Positions 33,934 through 45,993 of a DNA stretch of 64,000 nt are shown here, piece by piece (positions within the stretch are counted from its first letter, which is position 1; each line of letters starts with the position of its first letter). Source of the DNA: Geranomyces variabilis (lineage: Eukaryota; Chytridiomycota; Chytridiomycetes; Spizellomycetales; Powellomycetaceae); contig JADGJP010000030.1 in NCBI GenBank assembly GCA_027603065.1, positions 279,704 to 343,703 on the forward strand, read 5' to 3'. The notes below the pieces were generated by a model. The model was not told the origin of the DNA, did no database searches, and worked only from the letters and a program-made list of their open reading frames with translations. The position numbers and the translations under genes were made by a program.

Positions 33934-35798
33934 ATGTACCGGCGCGCATCATCCACGTCCTCGAGCGACTTGCCATCCGCAACAACATCTGATGGAGCCG
34001 CCTCATGGCCCCACTACTCGCCAGACTTCAATGGCGAAGACAGAGTCAATCTTACCACTACCAGCAGCACAGCGCATCTTGCCGACGCTGCTGTTGCTGC
34101 TGCTGCCAAGGTCGTCATCAGCCCGCCTACGACTGCCGCAAACATTATGACTGTGCACAACAACAACAATGACAATCCCAGCGTCTTCAGCCCGCTGCAA
34201 GGCGAAAAGCCGTCGCGACGCAACAAGACTGCCGCACAGCTGGCAATTCTCGAGCCGGCGTTCGCTCGCAACCCGAAACCGACAAGGGAAAGCCGCGCTC
34301 AGCTGGCGGAGGAAATTGGCCTGTCGGAGCGCTCAGTCCTTATCTGGTTCCAAAATAAGTATGTGCCCGAGAGCAATTTAGGAATGCATCGCTCTCTCCG
34401 AGTCGTCTCTTATCACTTTAACTTATCCCTGTTTCCACTCTCTTTCCAATCCCATTCACAGAAGGGCAAAAGTCAGAAATGTCGCCAATGATGCGCCGGC
34501 GGCAGCAGAGACCGTCGATCGACCACACCGAAAGCGTTGCCATCGCATGACTCGCCAGGATTCACCTGTAAGAATGTCGCAATGAACCGCGCCTTGTTTC
34601 ATTAAAGCAGGAGTTTATTAACATCAAGCGGTGTCGTCTCTGCTCCTGCTTGCCATGCGTATACTCAGAAACCAGCTCAAGCTTCTCAAACTTCTCAGGT
34701 GTCCCAAAAACGCCAACAATCTCTGTCGCCCATACCCGCTTCGTCAAGCAGAGAGTCTTCCCAGGGTATGTAGTACTTTTGAATGTTTCCAATTACTGAG
34801 ACTGACATTCCGTTGCTAACGTGCGGTTCGCAGACCCGGCTGAGCCAATGAATGTCGAGCCAGATCCCGTGCAATACCCAACCCCACAGATTCCCGCCGA
34901 GTTCCAAAGTGGTACGGCTGCTGCTGCACCGCTGCTGTCGCGCTACATAGCGCCAACAACCCCGCAACACGCTGGGGCAGCGCTCGTATCACCAGCCTCC
35001 GTGGGCCCACCACTGCGAAATCGCGCCAGCACATTCAACCCATTCAACCCGTTCTACCCCTACCACCCTGCACTCGACGTAACCTGCCTTTCCGTCGACT
35101 CCATCGCCATTGGCACCTGGCGCCGTTTCGCACTCTCAGCAATCACGGACTTTTACACCGAGGTCGACCTCTACCAAGCCGTGATTCGCACAACTTTTAT
35201 CGAAGCATCCTGCCAGCTGCGAATGACCTCAAGGCTGCAACACATGGCTAGCTTGCGTCTCACCACGAACACTTCGACCATGGACGAGAGTATCGCAAGT
35301 CTGACAATCGACTTCATCGCTCCACCGCTTTTCGAGATGCTGACAGAAACACGGACATGGGTTCCTTGCCACGACTTTACGGAAAACTCACAAGCGTTGC
35401 ACTACTCCACGCATACGTTCCAAGGCCCTGACGCGGATATCCGCGCTGAGCTCCGCGCGCTTGCTGTGAAATCGCCGGTCATTTATGACGCAATGTATGC
35501 CCGCTCTTCCACTTCCAACGCCACAGTCGACTGCGATGCAACAACGTTGACTTCCTTCCGACGGCACTCGATGCCAGTCTTGCCGTTTTCGATGGGTGCG
35601 GCGGCCGCTGCGGCGGGACAGCCGGCGTCTGCGGCGACACCATGGATCCTGCAACACCCTAGACTACCATCTGCCGCGTCGCTCCTCCCCTTGCCTCCAC
35701 CGTCATATTCTCCGCAATATCCGCGGGCGTCTCAACCGCCGCCGGCGCAAGGAGGACGAGGAGAAAGGGAACTGTATTTTCCCATATATCCAAGGTGA
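33934..35798 (+). CDS. Homeobox transcription factor (IGTWRR type, Phx1-like)
   Basis: The homeodomain begins at residue 95 (RRNKTAAQLAILEP) and includes LAEEIGLSERSVLIWFQN, with helix 3 completed across an intron (34362-34460) as KRAKVRN. The C-terminal part carries a conserved block found in fungal homeobox regulators: DVTCLSVDSIAIGTWRRFA, then a FYTEVDLYQAV segment, and WVPCHDFTENSQALHYSTH with a following GPDADIRAELRAL. That block occurs in Phx1-type factors linked to stationary-phase and nutrient responses. Further introns are inferred after TRQDSP and SSREPSQ-like sequence at 34760. The intervening region is Ser/Gln-rich. A target or role in this organism cannot be read from the sequence. 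Confidence 0.87.
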
Positions 35799-36354
35799 AA
35801 GAGGGCAGCTGTGCTTTGTGTCTTAAGGGAGCAAGAGAAAACCTATTTGTGTGTGCGCGCAAAGACATAGGATAGGGCGAGTTTTTGTTTGGTGTGCGTC
35901 ATGTGTTATTGCGCTGAACATGGCTGGGTAGATAGATTTGTCGGCCTTGTGATTGTGCTTTTGAGTCAGTACAGTCTCTATTACGATTTTATACCAAGTT
36001 TGGCAGCTGTCAGTCGCCCACAGCAAGCGCTTCGCTAACTGGTCATGGCGACTCACGTGTGGGGCGCAGCGGACAGTCGTTTTTGTTTGGGCGGAGTTTT
36101 CGCCTTCTTTCGTCCTGCAACCCCGCCTAATTCCTGTTGCTTGCCAGCCTCCTTCCTCCATTCTCGACAATCCTGTTAGTCTTCGGAAAGTCACAGGACG
36201 CAGCAGCTTCATCACGACAGGAAAGAAGACGCTTCCAACTCATATTCACGGAGCCTCACGTCGGACCGCCCGCCCGCCCCTTTACCAGTCCACCGTATTT
36301 CCGCCATTTGGTCCGACAGCAAACACGAATAATTAGCACTGCACGTTAGACATT
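35799..36354. other. Intergenic between homeobox and ubiquitin-protease genes
   Basis: 556 bp with no supported coding frame. The segment 36190-36350 is presumably the 5' region of the USP gene. Confidence 0.5.
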
Positions 36355-38286
36355 ATGTCTGCGCTATTCCTAGCAGGCCGGATGAACGGCCGGCATCAAT
36401 TCAAGCGGCGGAGAGAGCGGGCGGCAAGACCAGCGCGGCCGCGGCCTGTGCTCCCGCGCCGCAAACATACATTGCAACGGATACTGGCCATAGCGGCCAA
36501 CATAAAGCCATTATCGACAACGACAAAGTCAATAACAGCGCTAGCGACGACATTAACAACATCTGATACCAAACTTATTTTAACATCGCTCGACACAAAG
36601 CCACTTGGACCATCCGTCGTTACCTCTGGGGAGGGTGGGGACACGGCGGGTTCCGCAACTGGCGATACCCTGTTTGCAGAGCAGAAGAAATCCGAGACGG
36701 GAGATAATGCTGAGGCCCAACAGCGGGTTAAATCCCGTAAAGCCGAGCAAAAGGCAAAACAGCAGTCAGAACAGCGGTTGCAACAACCGCAGCGGAAACT
36801 GACACGGCAGCAGCGCATACCACCCGCCCCAGCAGCCGCCCCCGCGTCAAAAGCAAATGCCTCAAAGCCGGCACCATCGCCAAAAGCAGCCGTACCACCG
36901 GCAGTAGGACCGAGGTCTGCACTCATCACGCGGTGTTTGTACGATCCGAAAAACATCACCAACACATGGAGCGGGATGCAATTCACTGCGGGTGCAAAGC
37001 CTGCGGGGATTATGAACCGGCGAGGGGTTACTTGCTACATCAATGCTTGTATGCAGGTACTTGCACATACGCCGGCGTTTGCGCGGGCGTTATTGAGCGG
37101 ACCGTTGCAAGGCGAGCATAAATGTGGTGAAGGCGGCGGCGGCGCTGTCAACAGTCAGCATTCACTCCGCAAAGGCAAGGTCAATAAGAAGAACGCTCGC
37201 AAATCCACAGCAACATCCGAGCCCATTGCACCAAAACAATGCATCGCATGCAAAACCCGCGCCGACATCACCGCGATCCTCAACCCGCAAGGAGGCACCA
37301 AGGCCTCCTCCATCCTCTGCTCCAAAATCTCCGCACACCCACAATCCGTTGCCGGGCCGGCATTCGACCTACACACCGAACACGACACGGCCGAGTTTCG
37401 CATGCTTTTACTCTCCCGCCTGCGGGAAGACTGTCTCCGCACCGTGCCCGATTCCGCAAACCTGGATGCCGACAGCAAAGAAACAACCATCGTCGATGCG
37501 ATTTTCGGTGGCAAGACCAGCACGACGCTCCAATGCGCATGCGGGCACTCTACTCGTCGCACGTCTTACGCAATGGACCTGCTCGTAAACGTCACGAAGG
37601 GCAAACTACCCGTTCCGCTCGCAGACCTTATCCGCGAATCACTCGCACCAGAAACAATTGAGGGATACAAATGCGACACATGCAAAACCCACCGCACTGT
37701 ACATAAACACACACGAATTTCGGACCCAGGCGCAAACTTCACCATCCAACTTGGTCGCTGGGACCCGTTCACGGGAAATAAACGTACTCGCCGCGTAGTG
37801 TTTCCCGCGACGCTGGATCTCGCGCCATACTTGACTGTGCGCAAAAAGGCGGAGTACAGACTCTATGCGGTGACAAAGCATATTGGCGCGTCGTTAACAG
37901 ATGGACATTATACTGCGTCTGTTAAGCGGCCGGATGGGCAGTGGGTTCATTGTGATGATACGTCGATTCGGGGGACGACGTTGGAGCGCGTGTTGGCTGA
38001 GCAGGATAAAGTTTATACGCTTCATTACCAGCGCGTGGAACAATCCGCGAACCGCCACGAGGATGACGATGATCGGTCAACCACAACAACGCCGGCACCG
38101 TCGCTTGGGACAAAGAAACGCAAATTCGTGGTGGAAGACGGCGCTGGCGCAAGCTCCACAGATAGAGGTACTAACAAGAAATTGCGGACCGCGATGCGGA
38201 ACGGCGCTACTCGCGATCGGCCGCCACGGCCGGCGCAGCGTGCTGCCATGCACGGAGCAAAAGGCCGGCGACAGCGAGGACGTTGA
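36355..38286 (+). CDS. Ubiquitin carboxyl-terminal hydrolase (USP family)
   Basis: A 643-residue, intronless cysteine protease that removes ubiquitin. After a basic N-terminus (residues 1-200, with RRRERAARPARPRPVLPRR and Ala/Gln-rich linkers), the catalytic Cys box reads GIMNRRGVTCYINACMQVL with Cys227. The QQDAxE-like segment is EHDTAEFRMLL. Zinc-binding pairs CACGH and YKCDTCKTH sit in the fingers region. The His box is SLTDGHYTASVKRPDGQWVHCDD, with His518 and Asp534 or Asp535. The Cys box has Arg-Gly-Val where most USPs have Gly-Asn. The tail is basic. The layout is nearest to nucleolar USP36/Ubp10-like enzymes; substrate unknown. Confidence 0.9.
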   Translation: MSALFLAGRMNGRHQFKRRRERAARPARPRPVLPRRKHTLQRILAIAANIKPLSTTTKSITALATTLTTSDTKLILTSLDTKPLGPSVVTSGEGGDTAGSATGDTLFAEQKKSETGDNAEAQQRVKSRKAEQKAKQQSEQRLQQPQRKLTRQQRIPPAPAAAPASKANASKPAPSPKAAVPPAVGPRSALITRCLYDPKNITNTWSGMQFTAGAKPAGIMNRRGVTCYINACMQVLAHTPAFARALLSGPLQGEHKCGEGGGGAVNSQHSLRKGKVNKKNARKSTATSEPIAPKQCIACKTRADITAILNPQGGTKASSILCSKISAHPQSVAGPAFDLHTEHDTAEFRMLLLSRLREDCLRTVPDSANLDADSKETTIVDAIFGGKTSTTLQCACGHSTRRTSYAMDLLVNVTKGKLPVPLADLIRESLAPETIEGYKCDTCKTHRTVHKHTRISDPGANFTIQLGRWDPFTGNKRTRRVVFPATLDLAPYLTVRKKAEYRLYAVTKHIGASLTDGHYTASVKRPDGQWVHCDDTSIRGTTLERVLAEQDKVYTLHYQRVEQSANRHEDDDDRSTTTTPAPSLGTKKRKFVVEDGAGASSTDRGTNKKLRTAMRNGATRDRPPRPAQRAAMHGAKGRRQRGR

Positions 38287-38827
38287 TCGTGTTTTTCTTT
38301 TTTTGGGAGCGGATCTTTTGTGGGGATGGGAGCTTTTGTGGACCACTCCCTTTTCGCCATCCTTTTTGAACTGACATAGAGCTGAAAAGTACAGTACATA
38401 TACCCGCGCACATCGCCCGATTTTTATTATAAATGATCTGTTGCGCCCTCGTAGAGCAGTCGGCAAACGGCCATACTGGGCTGCACAATGGCAAAGTCCT
38501 CGTAAATGGAAGGTGCAATCAAATCTTAGCGTAGGGTGTTTTGACGTGTTTAAAAATATGGTATCATGGCATCGAAATTCCGATACCGTATGCTATGTTT
38601 TGCTGAGAGACTCACCCCAGCGGTTAATGAAAAGGAGCAGCTCAGCACGCAAATGCGCCTCGCGTCCAGCCCATTTCCGCCACGTCAACCATCACCAGCA
38701 CCAGCGAGCTCGCATCCCCGGCAGCTCGACAGAAACGGGTTGCTGTGAGGCATCAATCAACCGCCTGCTTTAGCCCTTCCGACAGCCGCCAAACCCGTCC
38801 CCTCTTGCCGCTCCGCCCATTTTGCAC
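38287..38827. other. Intergenic between USP and glycosyltransferase genes
   Basis: 541 bp. Several short frames lack domains; the last 60 bp are C-rich and precede the GT ATG. No RNA gene found. Confidence 0.5.
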
Positions 38828-40074
38828 ATGAACGTAATGTGGCGCCGACCTCACCGCGCGGTAGTCCTGGCGCTACTCGCACTGCTCCTCATATTCGCCT
38901 TAACCATGCGCCCGGGTCTTCGCCCAATGAGCCTGCGCTCAACCTCACTCACGCGCACAACAACAAATCCGCCACCGCCACCGGCAGAGAAAGCCCAGAT
39001 AGCGCCCACCACCGTTCCATCTGGTCCAAAACGGAATCTCGCATATGTGTTTTACGTGACTTCCGATACATACGCTTGCGCCTGCATGGCGCTTGTTGCG
39101 TCGATCCAGAAAGCTGGGAAGCGGGCCGACATTGGTCTTGTCGCACTCGTGACTGCCGGCGTGTCGAAAAAGAGGTTGGGACAATTGGCGGGTGCGAAAA
39201 TCCGGACGATGGAAGTCGCGTCCATGGCGACGCAGACATCGGATCCGACGTGGAGGGAATCGTTAACGCGGCTTGCGGCGTTTAAGCTTGTGGAGTTTGA
39301 CCGTATAGTGGTGCTTGATGCTGACGGGTAAGCCCAATGTGATTTGCAACTCCTGCAAAAGTCTGGCTGGGCTTAAATCAATGTGTTACCCGCTTCATCA
39401 AAGGACCGTACTCAAGTCATTGGACTTTTTATTCGATCTACCGTCCTTCCCAATCTATGCGCCACGTGCATATTGGTTGCCTCAGCCGTTTCTCGCGGCG
39501 ACATTATACGTTATTGAGCCATCTGAAGCCCTGTATGACGCTCAGGTCGAAGTGTACGAAAAGGCCGCCAAAAAGGGCGAAACACTCTTTGACATGGATG
39601 TGGCTAACCGAGCATTCAAAGATATTGCAAGGTATGAGTACAAAAGCATTTATGTTGCTCTTTTCACCCCGTCTACACCTTTTCGCATTTCAATCGTTAA
39701 CGCCCAACGTTGCTTGGTGATAGTTTTCTTCCGGGAACAGTTGCCCTGCTGAACGGCGACTTCAACCAGCCGCCGCTAGCCAAATCAGCAGCAAACCCAT
39801 TCCTCACAAACGCAAAATTGTGGGAGGATCCATATTACGTTCACTTTAGCGAATCGCCACTTGGTGGATGTGAGTTACTGCCGTCAACACACCTGCGTGA
39901 AACTCGCTACGCATATTATTCAGCTTGCTGATGTCTCTTTTTTTTGCCATAGATGGCAAGCCATGGTCACACAGCAACCCCGACCGAAAAATTGTATCCA
40001 ATCCCGATGCACATCCCTTATACCGTAGTCTGTTTGAGACTTATTGGGCGAGGCAGGACGAGTTTTGCACGTAA
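38828..40074 (+). CDS. GT8-like type II membrane glycosyltransferase
   Basis: A short cytosolic N-terminus and a signal anchor (VVLALLALLLIFALTM) place the catalytic domain in the Golgi lumen. The GT8/GNT1-type fold is seen in NLAYVFYVTSDTYACACMALV, FKLVEFDRIVVLDADG (the D-x-D metal site), VLKSLDFLFDLP, APRAYWLPQPFLAATLYVIEPS, FDMDVANRAF and GTVALLNGDF. The end (YWARQDEFCT, then TAA at 40072) is a typical family terminus. A donor GTAATA at 40071 could instead splice to 40352 and add about 30 residues. Introns are inferred at about 39329-39402, 39633-39720 and 39870-39950. The transferred sugar is unknown. Confidence 0.8.
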
Positions 40075-40587
40075 TAATATAGAATTGTCTAGCATCCTCG
40101 ACGAACAGTACATCATGTTTTGGAACACCCTTATAATACTGCTTTTGCATATTCACGAGAGCGATGCCATGCGTAACTGCCCTAGCTGTCCGTCCAGGGC
40201 GCGCTTTAATCCAGAAAAGCTTGTGACGGTCTGGTTAGGTTCAGCCGCCGACTGCAAAGGTCAACTCAGTAAATTTAAAATTTAAAAAAAAACAAGGAAA
40301 ACAATAATGGACTACCTTTCCGTTACTATGCTCACACCTTTCTCTCTGCAGGAGGCGGCATAGCCGGGGCATGTTCGGCCTCATCGGCGGCTCTACAGAA
40401 CTTCATCGTTCAAGAGAGTTCTCGCCATTGCGGATCCACAGAGCTACTTGATTTCGCGGCCAAGGCCACAAAGATGGCAGTCCACTTTGAGCAATAACAG
40501 CAACTTACATCCTTTGTACAGCGCCGAACGAGCTCGTCTATTCGTTCTACTTCTCTATTACACTCTATTATAAGGCCGCTATAAGTT

Positions 40588-41790
40588 TTATCTTTTAATA
40601 AACTTTGTAACGAGATCTAAGAACTCTTCCGGCTTTTCCGAATGAACCCTGGAGGTTTCGAGAAAGGCAAGGATGAGAAAACGATTCCGAGTCAAGTGCC
40701 GCTCCATCGCAAATCGCCCGCCCTTTACTAACCAGTGCCCAGTATCCAAATACTTGATTTCCGCGCGAGGAAAGAATCCCATGATGGATGGCTCCTTCTT
40801 TGGTGTAATGTACCGTGCTTTGCTACCGGCAATAAACAGCGCGTCGCCTGACCACGTCACGCCCGTGCCGGTGAGCGGGAAGTTCCAGAGATTCGCGAGC
40901 GCGGACTCAAGCACGGGGAGATTGATGCGGAATGACATATGTGATGGCGATGACGAGTTCGAATGTGGCGCGCGAAGATTGGTGAGGATGAACTGGCGGA
41001 TTGGGAGGGACTAGATGGACGCGGAAAACAAAAAGCGGACTGCATTAGCAAGTACAAACAGCTGTGACGGATTCTTCTTAAGTGACTCATTTACATCGAC
41101 GGTTTCGGCAAGGATGCGATCGGCTTCGGGTTTGGTCGCCACGCGTGCCTCTTCTACTCGGTTCATTCCAGCAAGATAAACCTCAAAGTCAGATGACGGG
41201 CGCCCGACGGTCGGAGCCATGTCGACGACAACCAGCTTGTTCATCATATCCTGCTGCGAAAGCGCAAAGTGCATGGCCACCTTCCCGCCCCTGCGATGAA
41301 GATTTGTCACGTTAGCCCATGAAAGACGTAAAGCCAGGGGAAACCCCAAATTGACACTCTCTTACATCGAGTGTCCCATCAGATTGATCTTGTCGAATCC
41401 TTGCTTCTGCACAAACGCGAGCACGTCGGCTGCCATGACTTCATAGTTGTGAGTGTCGGCGTGGAACGACTCGCCGTGGTTGCGGAGGTCGAGCGGAATG
41501 ACATCGGTGCCGAGACGGTTTGCAAGTGCTTTGGAGAGCGAACGCCAGTTCTGCTTTGAGCCGAACAGGCCGTGTAGGATGACGAGCGGTGCTGGCGGTT
41601 GAGAGCTGGTTTCGGCAGAGGAGGCTGGCAAAAAAGTCTGCGAGCTCAACAGAGAGGAGGAGGAGGGAGCTGATGCGGCGGATGCGAATGCGCGCCGTGA
41701 GAGCAGCCTCCTGGCGGGTGCGGGCAAGCGCCCGGCAAGCGGTGGTCGTGGAAGGAGCATTGCAAAGGTGAGACCGGGAATGACGCTCAT
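40588..41790 (-). CDS. Mitochondrial alpha/beta hydrolase (ABHD11/Imo32-like)
   Basis: A serine hydrolase with a Pro/Arg/Ala-rich N-terminus suited to mitochondrial import. The oxyanion segment LVILHGLFGSKQNWRSL is followed by IPLDLRNHGES, then the nucleophile elbow LMGHSMGGKVAMHFAL, which spans an intron. Later blocks are LVVVDMAPTVG, an ABHD11 hallmark, and the His region YLDTGHWLVKGG. A further intron follows DVNES. ABHD11 protects the 2-oxoglutarate dehydrogenase complex in animals; the reaction is not fixed. The start at 41790 leaves just 65 bp to the divergent DUF2009 gene. The last exon is long and intronless. Confidence 0.9.
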
Positions 41791-41855
41791 TGCAGGACGT
41801 TCCCGCGTCTTTTTTCGAGTTTTGTCGCTCAGCGTCTTCCTGGACGTCGTGAACA
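41791..41855. promoter_or_regulatory. 65-bp bidirectional promoter ABHD11 / DUF2009
   Basis: The two divergent start codons are 65 bp apart, so the core promoters or untranslated leaders must overlap. Confidence 0.6.
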
Positions 41856-44079
41856 ATGCACGGGAGCAGCAACAGCAGCAACGCCAGCCCCAACAACACT
41901 CGCTCGCAAGAAGTCCACGCTACATCCCCCGGCTGGATCGTTAGACCTACGCCTCCTTCCTCTCCTCCGCCATCTGTCCCCGCTTCTGTTATGGACGGCC
42001 CCGTCTTTGCCGCTTCGGATTCCTCGCCAATGGACGTCGACACTCCGGCAGCTCCCCACCCAGATCTCTCCGCGATCCTCGATGACGAGGCCGAGCTTGC
42101 CGAAGTTGCTTCCACGCCCTCTGATAGCGATACCGAGCCATCGTCTGTGTCAGGCCGTGGCAAAAAAAACCCCGCGCCGCAGGGCTGCTGCGTCGAATGC
42201 GAGGACCAGCCCGCGGAGTTGTTTTGCGAGCAGTGTGCGGACGATTTCTGCGAAGTGTGTTTCTTCTCACAACATCGCAAGGGCAGTCGAAAGAAGCACG
42301 CCACAACAAAGCTGCTGGGTGCAAATGGCACCTCAAAGAAGAAAGCTAAGCGGGACGACGTCAACACGTCGTCGTCTGCTCCGGCCAACACCGAGTCTGA
42401 CGATGAGGCCGCAGCCGCAGCGGCGATGAATGACTGGAAGCTGCTAGGCGAAAAGCCTGCCGCTAGGGAAGCTGTCGGCTCGTGGTTTCTCGAACGCGCA
42501 AAGTACATTCCTGTGAGGCTGACACTGGAGGAGCGAAAGTTCCTCCGCTTGCTCGAAGCCGCGCTCGGCGTCTCCGAATACACCGACAAAATTGACATTT
42601 TAAGTTATGGTAGTAAGAGCAAACGTATCGTGGCTCAAATCAAGGAGCTTTGCGCGATCCTGTCGGGCTTGGTGCTGGCGGCAGACTACAAAATTGGGCA
42701 GGAGCTGTTCCAAGATCGCGACTTTTCAAACAACGCGGAGTTCTTTCAAGAGATGTGAGTCCTGGGTGCTCAGCTTTGCGCGAAAATTGGCGAGTCTGGG
42801 TACTCATTGGGCCTGCTGTGCAGTTTTGAATTTGGACGGAGACACAAAATCATGAACCCCGAGAAGATGCGAACTTCGTACGGCAAGCTCATGTACATGC
42901 TGCAAGATTCCATGATTCCGGAAGTCAGGGAACTCTTGTCGTTTGCATGTGTTAAGCCTATTCGCACAGTCTACACTGTTCTTGCAGAAAACGGTGGTCT
43001 GGGCGTATTGGAAGACCCACTCATTGGCCCAGCAACTCAAGAGGTGCTTTCAGAGGGCCGCACACGCCACGCCGTACAAGCCGAAATCAAACTCAAAGAG
43101 CGGGCAATTGAGCAGTTGGCGCGCAAGCACGCGACGAGTAAGCTCAAGGGCGACACAATCCGCCAATGCCTGTACAGCATCGGTGACAACCACGCATTTC
43201 TGCGGGTCAATCGGGATCCCTGCGATCGGATGATTGCGTATCTCCAGCGGTACTTCAAACCGGATTCGGAAGAAAAGGGCTTCTCGTTAGCGATTCGAAG
43301 CGGGAGGAGCGGTGCACGTCTGTCTCACGACCACTCAAAGCAGTACGCCTACGTTCTTCAGTCATTGACGCTGTGGCGCGAAATCATGCAGGACATGTTC
43401 CAAGTGTGGATGCTTGCCGAGCAGGACTTGTTGAGCGAAAACTGCGCCTACCGCCTTCGCGATACGGGCCAAGGGCTCAACCGTGTGCAAGCCGCGCCAA
43501 AGGTCAGCCGAATGATGCACACCATTCTGCATCGCGCCTCGCAAAAAGTCCCTGCAGTCGGAAGCCAAGTCATCCACTTGGGCGATAATGCCGTGCCAAA
43601 CGCTCTTACCTTTATCGACAAGTACACACAAGTATACCGGATCCTTCTTCCGATCTGCACGACCCTCTCCCGCCTCCCTGATGTTATTGCTCACGACGCG
43701 GGAGTTGCAAAATATATCAAGTCGGAGTTTGGAGACATCGAATGTTTGACAAAGACAATACTGGCAGACTTCTTTAGAAGCGCATTCGACGGAAGCGGTG
43801 CCGACAACTTTTTCGGTGAGGATGCGTTTGCACTTGTGCAACAGAAGAGATCTGTTTTTATTGACAATAAAATCTCCATTCTTTCTAGACGCTGGAAGCT
43901 GTATCGACGGCCGTCTCACCTCGGCCTGGAATTGGACAGCACAAATCGAAAAGAAACCTTTCTTCCCCGTCTTCTTGCTTACCGGGTACGCACAAGTATT
44001 CCTTCTGTTGTGTTTCATAATGACGCTATCTGACATATTGAATTCATATAGGTTCGTTGGGTTTGACGGCGCCTGGTAA
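41856..44079 (+). CDS. B-box zinc finger plus DUF2009 protein (UPF0652)
   Basis: Conserved eukaryotic protein of unknown biochemical role. A Ser/Pro/Ala-rich, acidic N-terminus precedes a B-box-like zinc finger (CCVECEDQPAELFCEQC, then DFCEVCFFSQHRKGSRKKH). The DUF2009 domain covers most of the rest: YGKLMYMLQDSMIPEVREL, IGPATQEVL, SIGDNHAFLRVNRDP, SLAIRSGRSGARLSHDHSKQ, YVLQSLTLWREIMQDMFQ, DTGQGLNRVQ, VIHLGDNAVPNALTFIDKY and FDGSGADNFFDAGSCIDG, each nearly invariant in the family. Three introns are inferred (about 42757-42823, 43817-43887, 43987-44051); the last gives the family end GFVGFDGAW. Confidence 0.93.
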
Positions 44080-44321
44080 CGGTTTCACCTTTTTGCGCCT
44101 TGACATACTCGCCTGCATCGACCCACCCCAACATTACATAACTTAAATGTTTCCAAAGAGGGTTGCGCAGCAGCCTCCTTTGGATTATAGAGATAAAGCC
44201 AGTCTGCGAGCATATGTAACAATTTGTGGCTTCAGTAGCCACTTTTGGTCGTTGGTACCGTACTCGTAATTTTGGCGCGGCGTGTCAAGTCACAGTTCCG
44301 GTACAGTTCCTATCTTCCACA

Positions 44322-45351
44322 ATGGCGCCTAGGAAAAAGGACGCAACGTCCGCTACTACAACACAACCATCAGCAACAATAGCATCACCGCCAACGGCTG
44401 CCGCAGCCGCGCTCAACGATGCCCTCAACGTCCCTAGCGTGCCTGTTGTCCCCTCCGCATTTTGCGTTGATCTAGGTAGCGCCTTCATATGCGCAATCAT
44501 AAGTAACCTACACTTGAACTCACAACACCCCTATGTTATTCACTTAAAGGAAGCAATCCAATCATTGTCAACAACTCCAGTGACTCTGAGCTCAAACATG
44601 CTCTCGACGATGCGCTCAAAAAAGTAGAGTCCCGCCCGCCGCCGTTGACTGTGCAGAATGCATTCTCAAACACCACTCTCAGGTCCTCGTTCAGGACTTC
44701 AGCTTTATAGAAAACCACACGCACACCGACACCCGCCTGCTGCTCGGCTACGCGTCTGTCCTGTTTGCCGCCGCTGCGTCGGCTTACTCGTACGTCGTGC
44801 CGTTCCCGGAATGCAAGCCCGTACTCGCGGTGTGCGTCGCGGCCTACTTTGTGCTGAATGGGGCAATGGTGGGATATACGACGTTTGTGGAAGGCAATGT
44901 GATTTTCCGCGGTGTAAGGAAGGATGTATTGGGATTGGTGAGTTGGGCGGTTTCGCTGGTGGATACGCGAGTTTTTCCTTTCCCTTGTCGAGTTACTTTT
45001 GTCGAGGGAACCACATGATTCTGTTGCTAAAGCTTTTTGTTATAGGACCCGGATGAGTTCATTACAGTCCGCACCACACATGAGCAGTTCTCGTCTGACG
45101 TTAAAATTGAGTTTTCCTTCGGCAACGACACATCCAAGACGGCCACGCCGACATCTGCGGCAGGCAAAAAAGCGGCATCCGCAGCCGCGCAAGCGAAAGA
45201 GGGAGCTGCGGTAGCAGCGGCAGGCTCGCGCGCTGGAGTTGTGACGCTTGTCAAGAGTTTTGGGGCATATTATGATGTGGACGGGCGGCTGTCGGGCGAG
45301 GCGCTGATGCGGGATGTTGCGGGCGTGTTGCGCGGTCGCAAGGCAGATTAG
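44322..45351 (+). CDS. SPC2: Signal peptidase complex subunit 2
   Basis: SPC25/Spc2 is a two-span ER membrane subunit that supports signal peptidase and contacts the Sec61 translocon. Exon 1 is Ala/Thr/Pro-rich. After an intron (about 44478-44551) comes NPIIVNNSSDSELKHALDDALKK. An intron inside what otherwise reads VESRPPPL (about 44626-44691) joins it to VLVQDFSFIENHTHTDTRLL. The two spans are GYASVLFAAAASAYSYVVPF and VLAVCVAAYFVLNGAMVGY, followed by NVIFRGVRKD. The cytosolic C-terminal domain is DPDEFITVRTT to LRGRKAD, with an Ala/Lys-rich insert. Length and topology fit the family. Confidence 0.85.
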
Positions 45352-45993
45352 ACAGAGGACAAAGATATTGCAATGAGACAAAATCATCGAGTCGTGTCTC
45401 TGCTCTCGGAACAGCATGCACCCTTCCACAAATCATCTCTTTTTAGCTGCTTCGCATTGGATGGTGTCGCTTCAGGATCGAAAAAACGGAAGAGCGAGAG
45501 GCCAGAACCCGTCATGAATAGTACATCAGCACCCGCGCACCGAGCGCATCTTACGGCTTAAAGCAGGTAGTCTCAAGTATTTTTTTACTTTCATTTCATT
45601 CAGTGCTCAACATTTTAAACATGCTTGACCGAGACCTTGCGACCAGCTACAGCGCAATTGCGACCTGGCGCTCTCATACACGATTCGTTTTGAACAAACA
45701 GTCCACTGTGAAGACGTCAGACTGGGCCCAGTTGGCCTGGCCGGGGCCGACCAATCAGGAAATCAAACTGGAGGTTGGAGAGGTTTGGGTGAATGGTTGT
45801 GTTGTAGAAGGAAAATTGATGGCGCGGGAATGTGTGGGCACTGCAATGTGCTGGCAGTGTATTTGTGTTGGCAGTGTAAATAGCAATGACATCAGGGTAG
45901 AAAGAAATACGAGCGCAGAGTCCCACCTTTTTTCCTTTCTGGCTCACAGCTCTTTCTTCCATCTCTACCAGCGTCCAAGTTTTTTACTCAACC
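45352..45993. other. Intergenic at the left edge of the tandem array
   Basis: 642 bp with no supported gene. It separates SPC2 from the first member of the small-protein array. Confidence 0.5.

Noticed and set aside
44226-44321. Upstream start for the SPC2 gene at 44226
   Set aside because: The frame is open and contains an ATG, but the extension (ATFGRWYRTRNFGAACQVT) is unlike the family, and the later ATG at 44322 has the better context.
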